Shown piece after piece: positions 17,615 through 26,863 of a stretch of DNA of 64,000 nucleotides. The notes under the pieces were generated by a model that did no database searches, was not told where the DNA came from, and was given only the letters and a program-made list of their open reading frames with translations. Within the stretch, counting starts at the first letter, position 1. Every line of letters starts with the position of its first letter. Source of the DNA: Sphingomonas sp. (lineage in GTDB: Bacteria; Pseudomonadota; Alphaproteobacteria; Sphingomonadales; Sphingomonadaceae). A program made the translations under genes and the position numbers. The stretch is taken from contig NZ_JAFKMA010000001.1 of NCBI RefSeq assembly GCF_017304635.1, forward strand, positions 806,001-870,000. The letters are read 5' to 3'.

Positions 17615-18337
17615 CTATCCGTTCCGTACCACCGTCGAAACGCCTTCGCCGCGCAGCACCGAGGCGAGGTTGCCCGGTTCGCGGATATTGAAGACGACGA
17701 TCGGAATATCGTTGTCGCGGCACAACGCGATCGCGCTCGCGTCCATGACCTTGAGGTTGTCGGCGAGCACCGTGTCGTAGCTCACCGTGTCGTAGCGCTT
17801 GGCCGACGCATCCTGCTTCGGGTCGGCATCGTACACGCCGTCGACCGAGGTGCCCTTGAACAGCGCGTCGCACTTCATTTCCGCCGCGCGCAGGGCGGCG
17901 CCACTGTCGGTCGTGAAGAACGGCGAGCCGACGCCGGCGGCGAAGATCACGATCCGCCCCTTTTCCAGGTGCCGCATCGCGCGGCGGCGGATGAAGGGTT
18001 CGCACACGCTCGCCATCGGGATCGCCGACTGGACGCGAGTCTCGACGCCGATCTGCTCGAGCGCGTTCTGCACGGCCAGCGCGTTCATCACGGTCGCCAG
18101 CATGCCCATGTAATCGCCGGTCGCACGATCCATCCCGCGCGCCGCGCCCGCCATTCCACGGAAGATGTTGCCGCCGCCGACCACCACGCACAGCTCGTGC
18201 CCGGCATCGCGCGCATCCTTGATCTCGCCGGCGACGCGTGCGGTGACGGTCGGATCGATCGCCAGACCACCGCCCTCGCCCATCAGGACCTCGCCCGAGA
18301 GTTTCAGGAGGATGCGTTTATAGGCTGGCGCGGTCAC
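17615..18337 (-). CDS. pyrH: UMP kinase
   Basis: This hexameric amino-acid-kinase-fold enzyme of 240 residues converts UMP to UDP in pyrimidine nucleotide synthesis. [26 protein letters not shown], the [17 protein letters not shown] segment and the aspartates in [10 protein letters not shown] are diagnostic. It lies between tsf and frr. A large mirrored repeat (18404-18534) separates it from tsf, so its dosage relative to tsf may be affected by hairpins in the transcript. Confidence 0.97.
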   Translation of the reverse strand: MTAPAYKRILLKLSGEVLMGEGGGLAIDPTVTARVAGEIKDARDAGHELCVVVGGGNIFRGMAGAARGMDRATGDYMGMLATVMNALAVQNALEQIGVETRVQSAIPMASVCEPFIRRRAMRHLEKGRIVIFAAGVGSPFFTTDSGAALRAAEMKCDALFKGTSVDGVYDADPKQDASAKRYDTVSYDTVLADNLKVMDASAIALCRDNDIPIVVFNIREPGNLASVLRGEGVSTVVRNG

Positions 18338-18403
18338 ATGATTCTCAAGCGGCTGAAGGGAGCGGCGCGGACCTTAGGCGGGGTGCGATTTTCGCACAAC
18401 CAA

Positions 18404-18534
18404 TTCCCTCTCCCATCGGGAGAGGGACGAGCGCCAGAGGCGCGGAAGGGTGAGGGCTAAGTCGAAACGCTTTCGACCCTTCCCTCACCCTGCGGCGCTA
18501 CGCGCCTTGCCCCTCTCCCGACGGGAGAGGGGAA
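18404..18534. repeat. About 130-bp mirrored inverted repeat between tsf and pyrH
   Basis: The element is nearly symmetrical. The outer hairpins are TCCCTCTCCCATCGGGAGAG at the left and CCCTCTCCCGACGGGAGAGG at the right. Inner segments (GGCGCGGAAGGGTGAGGG and its counterpart CCCTTCCCTCACCCTGCGGC) are complementary, and the exact centre is a perfect 7-bp hairpin GTCGAAA-CGC-TTTCGAC (18461-18477). This is the structure of a small non-coding palindromic element or MITE. No coding sequence is present. Confidence 0.8.
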
Positions 18535-18574
18535 GAGCAGGTCGCCCCGCCCCTTCATCCGTTCGACGGCAGCC

Positions 18575-19513
18575 TTACGCCGGCTGCTTGACGCCCGAGG
18601 CGGCGGCGACTTCGGCGGCGAAGTCGCTCTCTTCCTTCTCGATCCCCTCGCCGAGCTGGAAGCGGACATAGTCGGTCAGCACGATCGGCGAACCGGCTTC
18701 CTTGGCGGCGGCGGCGATCACGTCCTGCACCGGGGTCTTGCCGTCCATCACGAACGCCTGCGTCAGCAGCGCGTTTTCCTTCAGGAACTTGTCGACCGGG
18801 CCGTTCAGGATCTTCTCGGCGATCTCCGGCGGCTTGCCGACGATCTTGTCGGCGTTCTTCTCGCGCAGCACCGCGCGCTCGCGCTCGACGATCGCGGGGT
18901 CGATGCCGTCCGCGTTCAGCGCCAGCGGGAAAGCGGCGGCGACGTGCATCGCGATCTGCTTGCCCAGCGCTTCGAGCTTGTCGGCGGGCGCGGCGCTTTC
19001 CAGCGCGACGAGCACGCCGATCTTGCCGAGGCCCGGCGCCTGCGCGTTGTGCACGTACGGCACGACCACGCCCTGGCTCACTTCGAGCTGGCGGGCGCGG
19101 CGCAGGTTCTGGTTCTCGCCGATCGTCGCGATGTTGTTGGTCAGCACTTCCTCGACGGTCTTGCCGTTCAGGTCGGCCGCCTTGATCGTCGCGATGTCGT
19201 CGCCCTTCGCCAGCGCGACCTGAGTCACGTCGCGGACGAACGACTGGAACTGGTCGTTCTTGGCGACGAAGTCGGTTTCCGAATTGACTTCGACCGCCGC
19301 ACCCTTGGTGCCGCTGACGGCGACGCCGACCAAGCCCTCGGCCGCGGTGCGGCTCGACTTCTTGGCGGCGGCCGCGAGGCCCTTGGTGCGCAGCCAGTCC
19401 ATCGCCGCGTCCATGTCGCCGGCGGTTTCGTTAAGCGCCTTCTTGCAATCCATCATGCCGGCGCCGCTCTTCTCGCGCAGGTCCTTGACCATCGCTGCCG
19501 TGATATCGGCCAT
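18575..19513 (-). CDS. tsf: Elongation factor Ts
   Basis: This 312-residue guanine-nucleotide exchange factor recycles EF-Tu-GDP. The N-terminal UBA-like domain [19 protein letters not shown] and [16 protein letters not shown] are textbook, and [11 protein letters not shown] is the EF-Tu-contacting segment. The ATG at 19513 follows an AGAGGAAT ribosome binding site. It is 84 bases downstream of rpsB, with which it forms the usual operon. A short charged C-terminal extension ([21 protein letters not shown]) is normal for alphaproteobacteria. Confidence 0.97.
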   Translation of the reverse strand: MADITAAMVKDLREKSGAGMMDCKKALNETAGDMDAAMDWLRTKGLAAAAKKSSRTAAEGLVGVAVSGTKGAAVEVNSETDFVAKNDQFQSFVRDVTQVALAKGDDIATIKAADLNGKTVEEVLTNNIATIGENQNLRRARQLEVSQGVVVPYVHNAQAPGLGKIGVLVALESAAPADKLEALGKQIAMHVAAAFPLALNADGIDPAIVERERAVLREKNADKIVGKPPEIAEKILNGPVDKFLKENALLTQAFVMDGKTPVQDVIAAAAKEAGSPIVLTDYVRFQLGEGIEKEESDFAAEVAAASGVKQPA

Positions 19514-19597
19514 CTCAAATTCCTCTATTTTGCATATGAACGCGGCGGGACAGAGCCGAATGCGCCCTGCCCCGCCGATGTTTCATTCCGGCGACGC

Positions 19598-20407
19598 TCA
19601 GGCGTCGAGCTGGCGCTCGGCCTCGGCGGCCATCTCGGCCTGCTGCGGCTCTTCCACGGTCAGCGCTTCCTCGACCGGCGCTTCGACCTGGGCGCCCAAG
19701 TCGACGCCACGGCGCGACTGCTGCTCCTGGCCGCCACGCGTCGCGGCGATCGCGACCGCCTCGCAATACAGGCGGATGGCGCGGGCCGCGTCGTCGTTCG
19801 CCGGCACCGGGAACGCGATGCCGTCCGGCGACACGTTCGAATCGAGGATCGCGACGACCGGGATGCCCAGCGTGTTGGCTTCCTTGATCGCCAGCTCTTC
19901 CTTGTTGGCGTCGATCACGAACATCACGTCGGGCACGCCGCCCATGTCGCGGATGCCGCCCAGCGACAGTTCGAGCTTGTCGCGCTCGCGGGTGAGTTGC
20001 AGCACTTCCTTCTTGGTCAGGCCGTGCGTGTCGCCCGATAGCTGCTCTTCCAGGCTCTTCAGCCGGCGGATCGAGTTCGAGATCGTCTTCCAGTTGGTGA
20101 GCATGCCGCCCAGCCAGCGGTGGTTGACGAAATGCTGGCCGGCCTTGCGCGCGGCTTCCGCGATCGGCTCCTGCGCCTGGCGCTTGGTGCCGACGAACAG
20201 CACCTTGCCGCCCGACGCGACCGACGACGACACGAATTCGAGCGCGCGCGCGAACAGCGGCACGGTCTGCGACAGATCGAGGATGTGAACGCCGTTGCGA
20301 TCGCCGAAGATGTAGGGTTTCATCTTCGGGTTCCAGCGATGGGTCTGGTGTCCGAAGTGCGCACCAGTCTCGACGAGCTGCTGCATGGAGACGACGGGTG
20401 CCGCCAT
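19598..20407 (-). CDS. rpsB: 30S ribosomal protein S2
   Basis: This 269-residue small-subunit protein starts [20 protein letters not shown], followed by the invariant [17 protein letters not shown] and [16 protein letters not shown] segments. The ATG at 20407 is preceded by AAGGAG. The C-terminal glutamine/glutamate-rich tail ([19 protein letters not shown]) is longer than in E. coli S2, as common in sphingomonads. Its promoter appears to lie about 230 bases upstream, leaving a long leader that could host autogenous control by S2. Confidence 0.97.
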   Translation of the reverse strand: MAAPVVSMQQLVETGAHFGHQTHRWNPKMKPYIFGDRNGVHILDLSQTVPLFARALEFVSSSVASGGKVLFVGTKRQAQEPIAEAARKAGQHFVNHRWLGGMLTNWKTISNSIRRLKSLEEQLSGDTHGLTKKEVLQLTRERDKLELSLGGIRDMGGVPDVMFVIDANKEELAIKEANTLGIPVVAILDSNVSPDGIAFPVPANDDAARAIRLYCEAVAIAATRGGQEQQSRRGVDLGAQVEAPVEEALTVEEPQQAEMAAEAERQLDA

Positions 20408-20636
20408 AGGGATAACTCCTTCCGGTTGAGCCTCTGGGAAGCGGATGACGCGAACGGCCGGTCGGCCGGTTGCGCACCGGGCTATGATGCTTCCCATGCG
20501 GTGTTGAGGGCGCGCCGTTAGCGGAGGTGCCGACGAAAGGCAAGTGAGGGCGATTTCGCGTGTTGAAACACCATCCGCTGCGGTGGGCGACCTCAACAGC
20601 TCGTCTCAACGGCTATTTGTTGCTCGGTTCGTCGTC

Positions 20637-20642
20637 ATAATA
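20637..20642 (-). promoter_or_regulatory. Putative extended -10 promoter of rpsB-tsf
   Basis: On the minus strand the sequence reads GTGCTATTATG, an extended -10 (TGC-TATTAT). I see no good -35 hexamer at 17 bases. Transcription would begin near 20630 and give a leader of about 220 bases before the rpsB start. Confidence 0.45.
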
Positions 20643-20751
20643 GCACGCTTTATCGTTACGTTTATGTGACAATCCTTTGGTCAACGTTCGCATATGCTGC
20701 TGACCCACCCCCATACGGCCAACTTATTCCCGGTATGTTCTCGTTTTTCGC

Positions 20752-20781
20752 TTGACGGATAGAACATCAACAGAACATACA
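20752..20781 (+). promoter_or_regulatory. Putative SOS promoter with LexA box
   Basis: TTGACG (20752-20757) is a good -35 hexamer and CATACA (20776-20781) a weak -10 at 18-base spacing. Between and over them lies GAAC-ATCAACA-GAAC (20762-20776), the reverse complement of the alphaproteobacterial LexA operator GTTC-N7-GTTC. A bound repressor would cover the promoter. The same motif with the same 7-base spacer lies in the recA promoter at 35618-35632. Confidence 0.75.
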
Positions 20782-20868
20782 GCGATCATCAACAGGACAC
20801 GGAACCAAGGGAAACGACAGGCCGTTGATTTCCCATCGGATGTCGTCCGATCGAAGGGGATTAACGCG

Positions 20869-21090
20869 ATGATGATGCTGGCCATCCTGACATTCGCCGG
20901 TGCTTTTGCCGCCGCGGCTTTCGTCATCTACGCGACGGTGACGCCTTCGCTCGACAAGATCCGCCTGGCGCTGAGCGGCCAGGGCGTCGCGTCGATCCTG
21001 CCGCCGCTGCCTCCGCGCCGCGCCTCGACCCTGCGGGTTACGCCGAGCCGCCCGGCGCTGGCGCCGTCATACTGGCGCGCTGCCGCCTGA
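20869..21090 (+). CDS. Small membrane protein, probably LexA-regulated
   Basis: This 73-residue protein has no family I recognise. It begins MMMLAILTFAGAFAAAAFVIY, one membrane-spanning helix, followed by a proline- and arginine-rich soluble tail ([28 protein letters not shown]). The ATG at 20869 has an AAGGGG ribosome binding site; a longer frame from 20752 would start inside the promoter and is unlikely. A LexA-type operator lies about 95 bases upstream, so the gene is probably induced by DNA damage. Small one-helix SOS proteins such as Caulobacter SidA inhibit division; that role is only a hypothesis here. Its 3' end overlaps pssA by 53 bases on the opposite strand. Confidence 0.65.
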   Translation: MMMLAILTFAGAFAAAAFVIYATVTPSLDKIRLALSGQGVASILPPLPPRRASTLRVTPSRPALAPSYWRAAA

Positions 21091-21880
21091 CCTTCGCATA
21101 GCCCCGCACGCTGAGCGGGATGAGCGCGAGGTAGAAGACGCAGACCGCCGCCAGCGTATGCCAGGGCATCGAGATCAGCGCCGCGCCGACCGCGACGATT
21201 ACCACCAGCGCCTCGAATCGGATCCGCCGCCGCAGCTTGATCGACGACCAGCCGTAGGTCGGCAGGCTCGACACCATCAGGATCGCGACGAACGCCACCC
21301 ACGGCGCGACCAGCCAAGGCGAGCGCAGCCACTCGGCGCCGCTGATGAACCACAGATACATCGGCAGCATCGCCCCGATTGCGCCGGCCGGCGCGGGGAT
21401 ACCGGTCAGGTAGCCGGCCGCCTTGCGCGGCTGGTCGCTGGCATCGATCGCAGCGTTGAACCGGGCCAGGCGGAGCGCGGCGAACACCGCGAACAGCAAG
21501 GCGCAGACCCAGCCGAAGCGCGGCGAATCGGTCAGCGACCAAAGGTAGAGGATCAGCGACGGCGCGACCCCGAACGAGATCGCATCGCTTAGCGAATCGA
21601 GCTCCGCCCCGAACCGGCTGGTCCCGCGCAGCAACCGCGCGACGCGCCCGTCGACGCCGTCGAGCACGCCTGCGACCAGGATCATCGTCACCGCCAGTTC
21701 CCACCGGCTGGTGTCGATCGGCAGGCCGGAGCCGCCGGTCGGCACGCTCGCCGCCGCGATCGCGAACCGCACCCCGGTCAAGCCGGAACACAGCGCCAGC
21801 GCGGTCAGCGCGTTCGGCGTGATCGTACGCAGCGGCAGGCCCTGCTGCGCCCGCCGCCGCAACGTGCGCGGCGGCCTCAT
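21038..21880 (-). CDS. pssA: CDP-diacylglycerol--serine O-phosphatidyltransferase
   Basis: This multi-pass membrane enzyme of 280 residues makes phosphatidylserine from CDP-diacylglycerol and serine. The CDP-alcohol phosphotransferase signature is complete: [13 protein letters not shown] followed by GAELDSLSD, with all catalytic aspartates. About eight hydrophobic segments are visible. The ATG at 21880 overlaps the psd stop by 4 bases, so the two consecutive steps to phosphatidylethanolamine are co-translated. Its last 53 bases are antisense to the small SOS gene. Confidence 0.95.
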   Translation of the reverse strand: MRPPRTLRRRAQQGLPLRTITPNALTALALCSGLTGVRFAIAAASVPTGGSGLPIDTSRWELAVTMILVAGVLDGVDGRVARLLRGTSRFGAELDSLSDAISFGVAPSLILYLWSLTDSPRFGWVCALLFAVFAALRLARFNAAIDASDQPRKAAGYLTGIPAPAGAIGAMLPMYLWFISGAEWLRSPWLVAPWVAFVAILMVSSLPTYGWSSIKLRRRIRFEALVVIVAVGAALISMPWHTLAAVCVFYLALIPLSVRGYAKVRRQRASMTAPAPGGSA

Positions 21881-22596
21881 TGGGTGACGCCGCTCACCGC
21901 CTCGCCGCCGACGCGGCCGATGATCGTCTCGCCGGCGATGGTGCGCTGGCCCAGCGCGACCTGGCACGCCGTATCGGGCGGCAGGAATACGTCGACGCGG
22001 CTGCCGAAGCGGATCAGGCCGACACGCTGCCCGGCGGCGATCATGTCGCCCTCCTTCACGAACGCCAGGATCCGCCGCGCGACGAGACCCGCGATCTGGG
22101 TGAAGCCGATCAGGCGGCCGTCCTTCCCTTCGACGACGATGTGCTGCCGCTCATTCTCCTCGCTCGCCTTGTCGAGATCGGCGTTGAGGAACTTGCCGGA
22201 GATGTAGACGACCCGCCGGATCGTCCCCGCGATCGGCGTGCGGTTCACGTGGACGTCGAACACGCTCATGAAGATCGACACGCGCACCAGCGGCGCCTCG
22301 CCCAGGATGGCGAGTTCGGGCGGCGGCATCACCGGCTGGATCATCGTGACCAGCCCGTCGGCCGGCGCGATCACCAGATCGTCGCCGCGCGGCGTCACCC
22401 GGATCGGATCGCGAAAGAACGCCGCAACGAAGACGGTCAGGAAGACGAGCGGCCAGAACAGGACGTTCCAGATCAGCAGCGACAGCAACGCCGCCACCCC
22501 GACGATGACGACGTAGCGCGTCCCCTCGGGGTGCATGCTGGGGAATCGCCACTTGACGGTGGTCGTGCCGGTACCCGGCGGATCGATCGAAGGCAT
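21877..22596 (-). CDS. psd: Phosphatidylserine decarboxylase proenzyme
   Basis: This 239-residue enzyme of the short, PsdA-like class decarboxylates phosphatidylserine to phosphatidylethanolamine. Two N-terminal membrane segments precede [22 protein letters not shown] and [13 protein letters not shown]. The self-cleavage site that generates the pyruvoyl group is in [13 protein letters not shown], where the serine follows FG. It heads the psd-pssA operon and is divergent from icd across about 290 bases. ATG at 22596 (MPSIDPPG). Confidence 0.95.
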   Translation of the reverse strand: MPSIDPPGTGTTTVKWRFPSMHPEGTRYVVIVGVAALLSLLIWNVLFWPLVFLTVFVAAFFRDPIRVTPRGDDLVIAPADGLVTMIQPVMPPPELAILGEAPLVRVSIFMSVFDVHVNRTPIAGTIRRVVYISGKFLNADLDKASEENERQHIVVEGKDGRLIGFTQIAGLVARRILAFVKEGDMIAAGQRVGLIRFGSRVDVFLPPDTACQVALGQRTIAGETIIGRVGGEAVSGVTQ

Positions 22597-22888
22597 CGCC
22601 GGTCTCTACCCCCCTCGCCGCGGCGAGACAATGCGCTGTCCTACAGGCGCCGCGCTGGGATAGGATGCGCACGAACCGCTCTTTGACATCGCCGACACCG
22701 CTCCACGCCGCCGACGCTCGCGTTGTCACGGTATCGGCAACGCTCCTCGACCTCGCCGTCGAGCGTGACCTCATCGACCGCGCTACCCCCGTCAAGTTTG
22801 TCAAGTTTGGCCATGGTGCGCCCCGCTTGACCCCCCTCCCCGCTTCCTCCTAGAGCCACCGGCAAACCTCCCTTTCAGGAAAGCGAAC
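22597..22888. other. Divergent psd/icd intergenic region
   Basis: These 292 bases hold no convincing gene. A tandem 9-mer, GTCAAGTTT twice (22791-22799 and 22800-22808), lies 80 bases before icd, and AGGAAA precedes the icd ATG. Promoters for both genes must lie here, but I cannot place clear hexamers. Confidence 0.5.
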
Positions 22889-24109
22889 ATGGCCAAGATC
22901 AAGGTGAAGACGCCCGTCGTGGAGATCGACGGCGACGAAATGACGCGGATCATCTGGGAATGGATCCGCGAGCGCCTTATCAAGCCGTATCTCGACATCG
23001 AACTCGATTATTACGACCTCGGCATCGAACATCGCGACGCGACCGACGACCAGGTAACGATCGACGCCGCGCACGCGACGCAGAAATACGGCGTCGCGGT
23101 CAAGTGCGCGACGATCACCCCGGACGAGGCGCGCGTCGAGGAATTCAACCTGAAGGCGATGTGGAAGTCGCCCAACGGCACGATCCGCAACATCCTGGGC
23201 GGCACCATCTTCCGCGAGCCGATCGTGATCTCGAACGTGCCGCGCCTGATCCCCGGCTGGACCAAGCCGATCGTGGTCGGGCGCCACGCGTTCGGCGACC
23301 AGTATCGCGCGACCGACTTCCGCGTGCCCGGCCCCGGCAAGCTGTCGATCAGCTGGGTCGGCACCAACGGCGAGCGGATCGACAAGGACGTGTTCGACTT
23401 CCCGTCGTCGGGCGTCGCGATGGCGATGTACAACCTCGACGATTCGATCCGCGACTTCGCGCGCGCCTCGATGCACTACGGCCTCAACCTAAAGTGGCCG
23501 GTTTACCTGTCGACCAAGAACACCATCCTCAAGGCGTATGACGGCCGCTTCAAGGACCTGTTCCAGGAAGTGTTCGACGCCGAGTTCGCCGACAAGTTCA
23601 AGGCGGCGAACATCGTCTATGAGCATCGCCTGATCGACGACATGGTCGCCAGCGCGCTCAAGTGGAGCGGCGAGTTCGTCTGGGCCTGCAAGAACTATGA
23701 CGGCGACGTCCAGTCGGATCAGGTCGCGCAGGGGTTCGGCTCGCTCGGCCTGATGACCTCGGTCCTGCTGTCGCCCGACGGCAAGACGGTCGAGGCGGAA
23801 GCCGCGCACGGCACCGTCACGCGGCACTATCGCCAGCACCAGCAGGGCAAGGCGACCTCGACCAACCCGATCGCGTCGATCTTCGCCTGGACCGGCGGCC
23901 TTAAGTATCGCGGCAAGTTCGACGACACGCCCGACGTCACCCGCTTCGCCGAGGAGCTTGAGAAGGTCTGCATCGAGACCGTCGAGAGCGGCAAGATGAC
24001 CAAGGACCTCGCGCTGCTGATCGGCCCCGACCAGGCGTGGATGACCACCGAGCAGTTCTTCGAGGCGATCCGCGAGAACCTCGAAGCCAAGATGGCGAAC
24101 TGGGGTTGA
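22889..24109 (+). CDS. icd: NADP-dependent isocitrate dehydrogenase
   Basis: This TCA-cycle enzyme of 406 residues oxidises isocitrate to 2-oxoglutarate. It is the eukaryote-like dimeric NADP type: [38 protein letters not shown] (substrate serine), [13 protein letters not shown] and [18 protein letters not shown] (NADP-binding) are all recognisable. The AGGAAA site is 8 bases before the ATG. Only 8 bases separate it from the alpha/beta hydrolase gene downstream, which is probably co-transcribed. Confidence 0.97.
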   Translation: MAKIKVKTPVVEIDGDEMTRIIWEWIRERLIKPYLDIELDYYDLGIEHRDATDDQVTIDAAHATQKYGVAVKCATITPDEARVEEFNLKAMWKSPNGTIRNILGGTIFREPIVISNVPRLIPGWTKPIVVGRHAFGDQYRATDFRVPGPGKLSISWVGTNGERIDKDVFDFPSSGVAMAMYNLDDSIRDFARASMHYGLNLKWPVYLSTKNTILKAYDGRFKDLFQEVFDAEFADKFKAANIVYEHRLIDDMVASALKWSGEFVWACKNYDGDVQSDQVAQGFGSLGLMTSVLLSPDGKTVEAEAAHGTVTRHYRQHQQGKATSTNPIASIFAWTGGLKYRGKFDDTPDVTRFAEELEKVCIETVESGKMTKDLALLIGPDQAWMTTEQFFEAIRENLEAKMANWG

Positions 24110-24117
24110 TCCGCACA

Positions 24118-25047
24118 ATGTTGCTCGCGGCAGCGTCGATGCTGCCGCAGGTATCCGCCGCCGCCCCCCCGGCGATGCAGGCTCCGAAGGCGCAGATGAC
24201 AGCGCCGGGGCCTGGCGGTATACAGATCGAGCAACAGGGCGTGATCGGTAACTGGTACGCACCAGCCGTCGGTCAGGTGATGCCTGCGATCCTGCTGCTC
24301 GGCGGGTCGGAGGGAGGATTGAGCAGCGGAACCGACCGCATGGCGCAAGCCCTTCACACGGCTGGGTTCGCTGTCCTCCAATTGGCTTATTATCGCGCGC
24401 CGGGACAAAGCGACGCGCTGGCGCTGATCCCGCTCGAAACCTTCGACCACGCGTTGCACTGGATTGCCCATCAACCGGGCGTGGATGCCAAGCGGATCGG
24501 AATGGTCGGCGGCTCCAAGGGCGCGGAAGCCGCGTTGCTGGTCGCGGCGCGCCATCCGGAAGTTCGCGCCGTCGTCGCCGGCATGCCCTCGAGTGTCGCG
24601 TGGCCGGGCATCAATTGGACCGGCATCGAGAATCGCGCGTCGTGGACGGCCGCCGGCAATCCCGTACCCACATTGCCCTATGGTATGCCCGGTCCGAATG
24701 GGGTGCTGGACGTCTATGCCAACGGGCTGAAGAGCTTGGCAGCACACGCCGCTGCACGCATCCAGGTCGAAAGGATCGCGGGAAAAGTCCTTCTGGTGTG
24801 CGGGGAGAAAGACAAACTCTGGCCATCGTGCCCGATGGCTCAGCAAATCCGTGCCAGGCAACCGAGGGCGCAGGTTCTTGCCTATGCCGATGCTGGCCAC
24901 GCGGTATTTGGCGTTCCGCTAGCACCGGACAGTCCAGCTCTGCCGTCGCTTGCACAATTAGGTGGAACAGCGGCGGGCAATCAGGCCGCGCGCATCGACG
25001 GCTGGCCGCGCGTGATTGCTTTCCTCCACGCGGCATTGGTGCGGTGA
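24118..25047 (+). CDS. Secreted alpha/beta hydrolase, acyl-CoA thioester hydrolase (BAAT C-terminal) family
   Basis: This 309-residue hydrolase has a short signal peptide (MLLAAASMLPQVSAAAP). The core resembles the BAAT/acyl-CoA thioesterase C-terminal domain: ILLLGGSEGGLSSG, DAKRIGMVGGSKGAEAALLVA (nucleophile serine in GGSKGA), LLVCGEKDKLWPSC (acid residue region) and ADAGHAVFG (catalytic histidine). The true substrate is unknown; a periplasmic location makes acyl-CoA unlikely. It follows icd by 8 bases. Third-position GC is a little lower than in icd, but nothing else suggests transfer. A start a few codons upstream (TTG) is possible. Confidence 0.8.
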   Translation: MLLAAASMLPQVSAAAPPAMQAPKAQMTAPGPGGIQIEQQGVIGNWYAPAVGQVMPAILLLGGSEGGLSSGTDRMAQALHTAGFAVLQLAYYRAPGQSDALALIPLETFDHALHWIAHQPGVDAKRIGMVGGSKGAEAALLVAARHPEVRAVVAGMPSSVAWPGINWTGIENRASWTAAGNPVPTLPYGMPGPNGVLDVYANGLKSLAAHAAARIQVERIAGKVLLVCGEKDKLWPSCPMAQQIRARQPRAQVLAYADAGHAVFGVPLAPDSPALPSLAQLGGTAAGNQAARIDGWPRVIAFLHAALVR

Positions 25048-25108
25048 CGGCGCGAAAAAACTAGCCTTCTGACCTGACAAACCCGCCCCGGCCTGCTTTG
25101 ATGCAACC

Positions 25109-26863
25109 ATGTCGGTCGGACTCGAAAACAAGGGCTTCAGCGACGCGCTGGTCATCCTGGGCGCGGCGGGGATCGTGATCCCGACCTTCGCGCGATTCCG
25201 GATCAGCCCGGTAATCGGCTTCATCCTGGTCGGCATGCTGGTCGGCCCGGCCGGGCTCGGCGCGCTGGTCGGGCAGTATCCGTGGCTCTACCACGTTACC
25301 ATTTCCGACCCGCACGCGATCGAGCCATTCGCCGAGTTCGGCATCACGCTGTTGCTGTTCTCGATCGGGCTGGAACTGTCGCTGAAGCGGCTGTGGGCGA
25401 TGCGCGGATCGGTGTTCGGAATCGGCGCGTCGGAACTGTTCGGGTGCGCCGCGGTGATCGGCGCGGCGTTGCTCGCGACCGGGAGCAGCTGGGGCGCCGG
25501 GCTCGGGCTCGGACTGGCGCTGGCCTTGTCGTCGACGGCTTTGGTCCTGCCGATCGCCGGCACCAGCAGTCCGGTCGGGCGTGCTGCCTTCGCGATGCTG
25601 CTGTTCGAGGATCTGGCGCTGGTCCCGATCATCTTCGCATTGAGTGCGCTCGGCGGGCGCGGCGGCAATATCGGATCGGTGCTGCTATGGGGCGCCGTTG
25701 CGATCGTCGCGATCTTCCTGGTCGGGCGCTTCCTGCTGCCGCGCCTGTTCGCGCAGGCTGCACGGACCAAGAGCCCGGAATTGTTCTTGGCGATCTCGCT
25801 ACTGGTGGTGATCGTCGCCAGTCTCGCGACCACCGCCGCGGGCCTGTCGCCGATCGTCGGCGCGCTGCTCGCAGGCGTGCTGATCGCCGAGACCGAATAT
25901 CACAGCGAGGTCGAGGTCATCACGGCACCGTTCAAGGGCCTCGCGCTCGGCGTGTTCCTCATCACCGTTGGCATGAGTCTCAACCTCGAGACGCTGCTCG
26001 CGCGCTGGGTCGATTTCGTCGGTGCGCTGGCGGGGGTGATCGCGGTCAAGGCGCTGGTCACCTTCCTGCTGTTGCGCGTGTCGGGCGCGCGGGCCGGCAC
26101 GTCGGCGGAGACCAGCCTGCTGATGTCGAGCCCGTCCGAGACGACGCTGATCGTGCTCGGCACGGCGGCGGCGGCGGGGTTGATCGCCGGTGAAGATGCC
26201 GCATTCTGGCAGACGGTCACGGCGCTCGGCCTGACAATCACGCCCGCGCTCGCCGAGATCGGTCGCCTCGTATCGCGCCGGATCGAAGCACGCGACGAAT
26301 CCGCCCCCGACCTGCAACTGACCGAGGAAGGCCCCGGCACCGTCGTGATCGGATTCGGGCGGGTCGGTCGGATGGTCGCCGACATGCTGATGGAGCACGG
26401 CCAGCGCTATGTCGCGGTCGAGGCGGACATCGATGCCGCCGCCGCCGCCCGACGTGAGGGCTATTCGGTGATCTTCGGCGACGTCGCACGAGTCGAGCTG
26501 GTCGACCGGCTTAACCTGGGCCGGGCGAAGGCGCTGGTGCTAACGATGGACGATCCCGTGTTGACCGTGCGGCTGACCAAGCGGGTGCGCGGTTGGGTGC
26601 CAACGTTGCCGATCATCGCCCGCGCACGGGACGCGAGCCACGCCGCGGAACTCTACCGGGCCGGCGTGACGGACGCGGTGCCCGAGACGCTCGAAAGTTC
26701 GCTGCAACTGTCAGAGGCGGTATTGGTCGACCTCGGCGTCGCGATGGGGCCGGTGATCGCCTCGATCCACGAAAAGCGCGACGAACTGCGCAAGGCGATC
26801 AAGGACGAGGCTGACCTCGACCGCGAGCCACGCATCCGGCGGGTGCGGCGCGCCGACGCCTAG
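25109..26863 (+). CDS. Monovalent cation:proton antiporter-2 (CPA2), KefB/YbaL type
   Basis: This 584-residue inner-membrane antiporter has about 12 hydrophobic segments containing [33 protein letters not shown] and [15 protein letters not shown], typical of Kef/YbaL transporters. A cytoplasmic RCK/TrkA-N domain (from about residue 410) begins [17 protein letters not shown] with a Rossmann GxGxxG motif. The protein probably exports K+ or Na+ in exchange for protons, gated by nucleotide binding. Its stop overlaps the alaS stop by 4 bases on opposite strands. Confidence 0.92.
   Translation: MSVGLENKGFSDALVILGAAGIVIPTFARFRISPVIGFILVGMLVGPAGLGALVGQYPWLYHVTISDPHAIEPFAEFGITLLLFSIGLELSLKRLWAMRGSVFGIGASELFGCAAVIGAALLATGSSWGAGLGLGLALALSSTALVLPIAGTSSPVGRAAFAMLLFEDLALVPIIFALSALGGRGGNIGSVLLWGAVAIVAIFLVGRFLLPRLFAQAARTKSPELFLAISLLVVIVASLATTAAGLSPIVGALLAGVLIAETEYHSEVEVITAPFKGLALGVFLITVGMSLNLETLLARWVDFVGALAGVIAVKALVTFLLLRVSGARAGTSAETSLLMSSPSETTLIVLGTAAAAGLIAGEDAAFWQTVTALGLTITPALAEIGRLVSRRIEARDESAPDLQLTEEGPGTVVIGFGRVGRMVADMLMEHGQRYVAVEADIDAAAAARREGYSVIFGDVARVELVDRLNLGRAKALVLTMDDPVLTVRLTKRVRGWVPTLPIIARARDASHAAELYRAGVTDAVPETLESSLQLSEAVLVDLGVAMGPVIASIHEKRDELRKAIKDEADLDREPRIRRVRRADA

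Noticed and set aside
20737-20751. A second LexA-like site, GTTC followed by TCGTTTTTCGC
   Set aside because: Only one half-site is correct; the second GTTC is missing, so it does not match GTTC-N7-GTTC.
22641-22865. Possible small gene between psd and icd
   Set aside because: Frames on both strands overlap each other and lack ribosome binding sites or any protein-like pattern; better read as promoter DNA.
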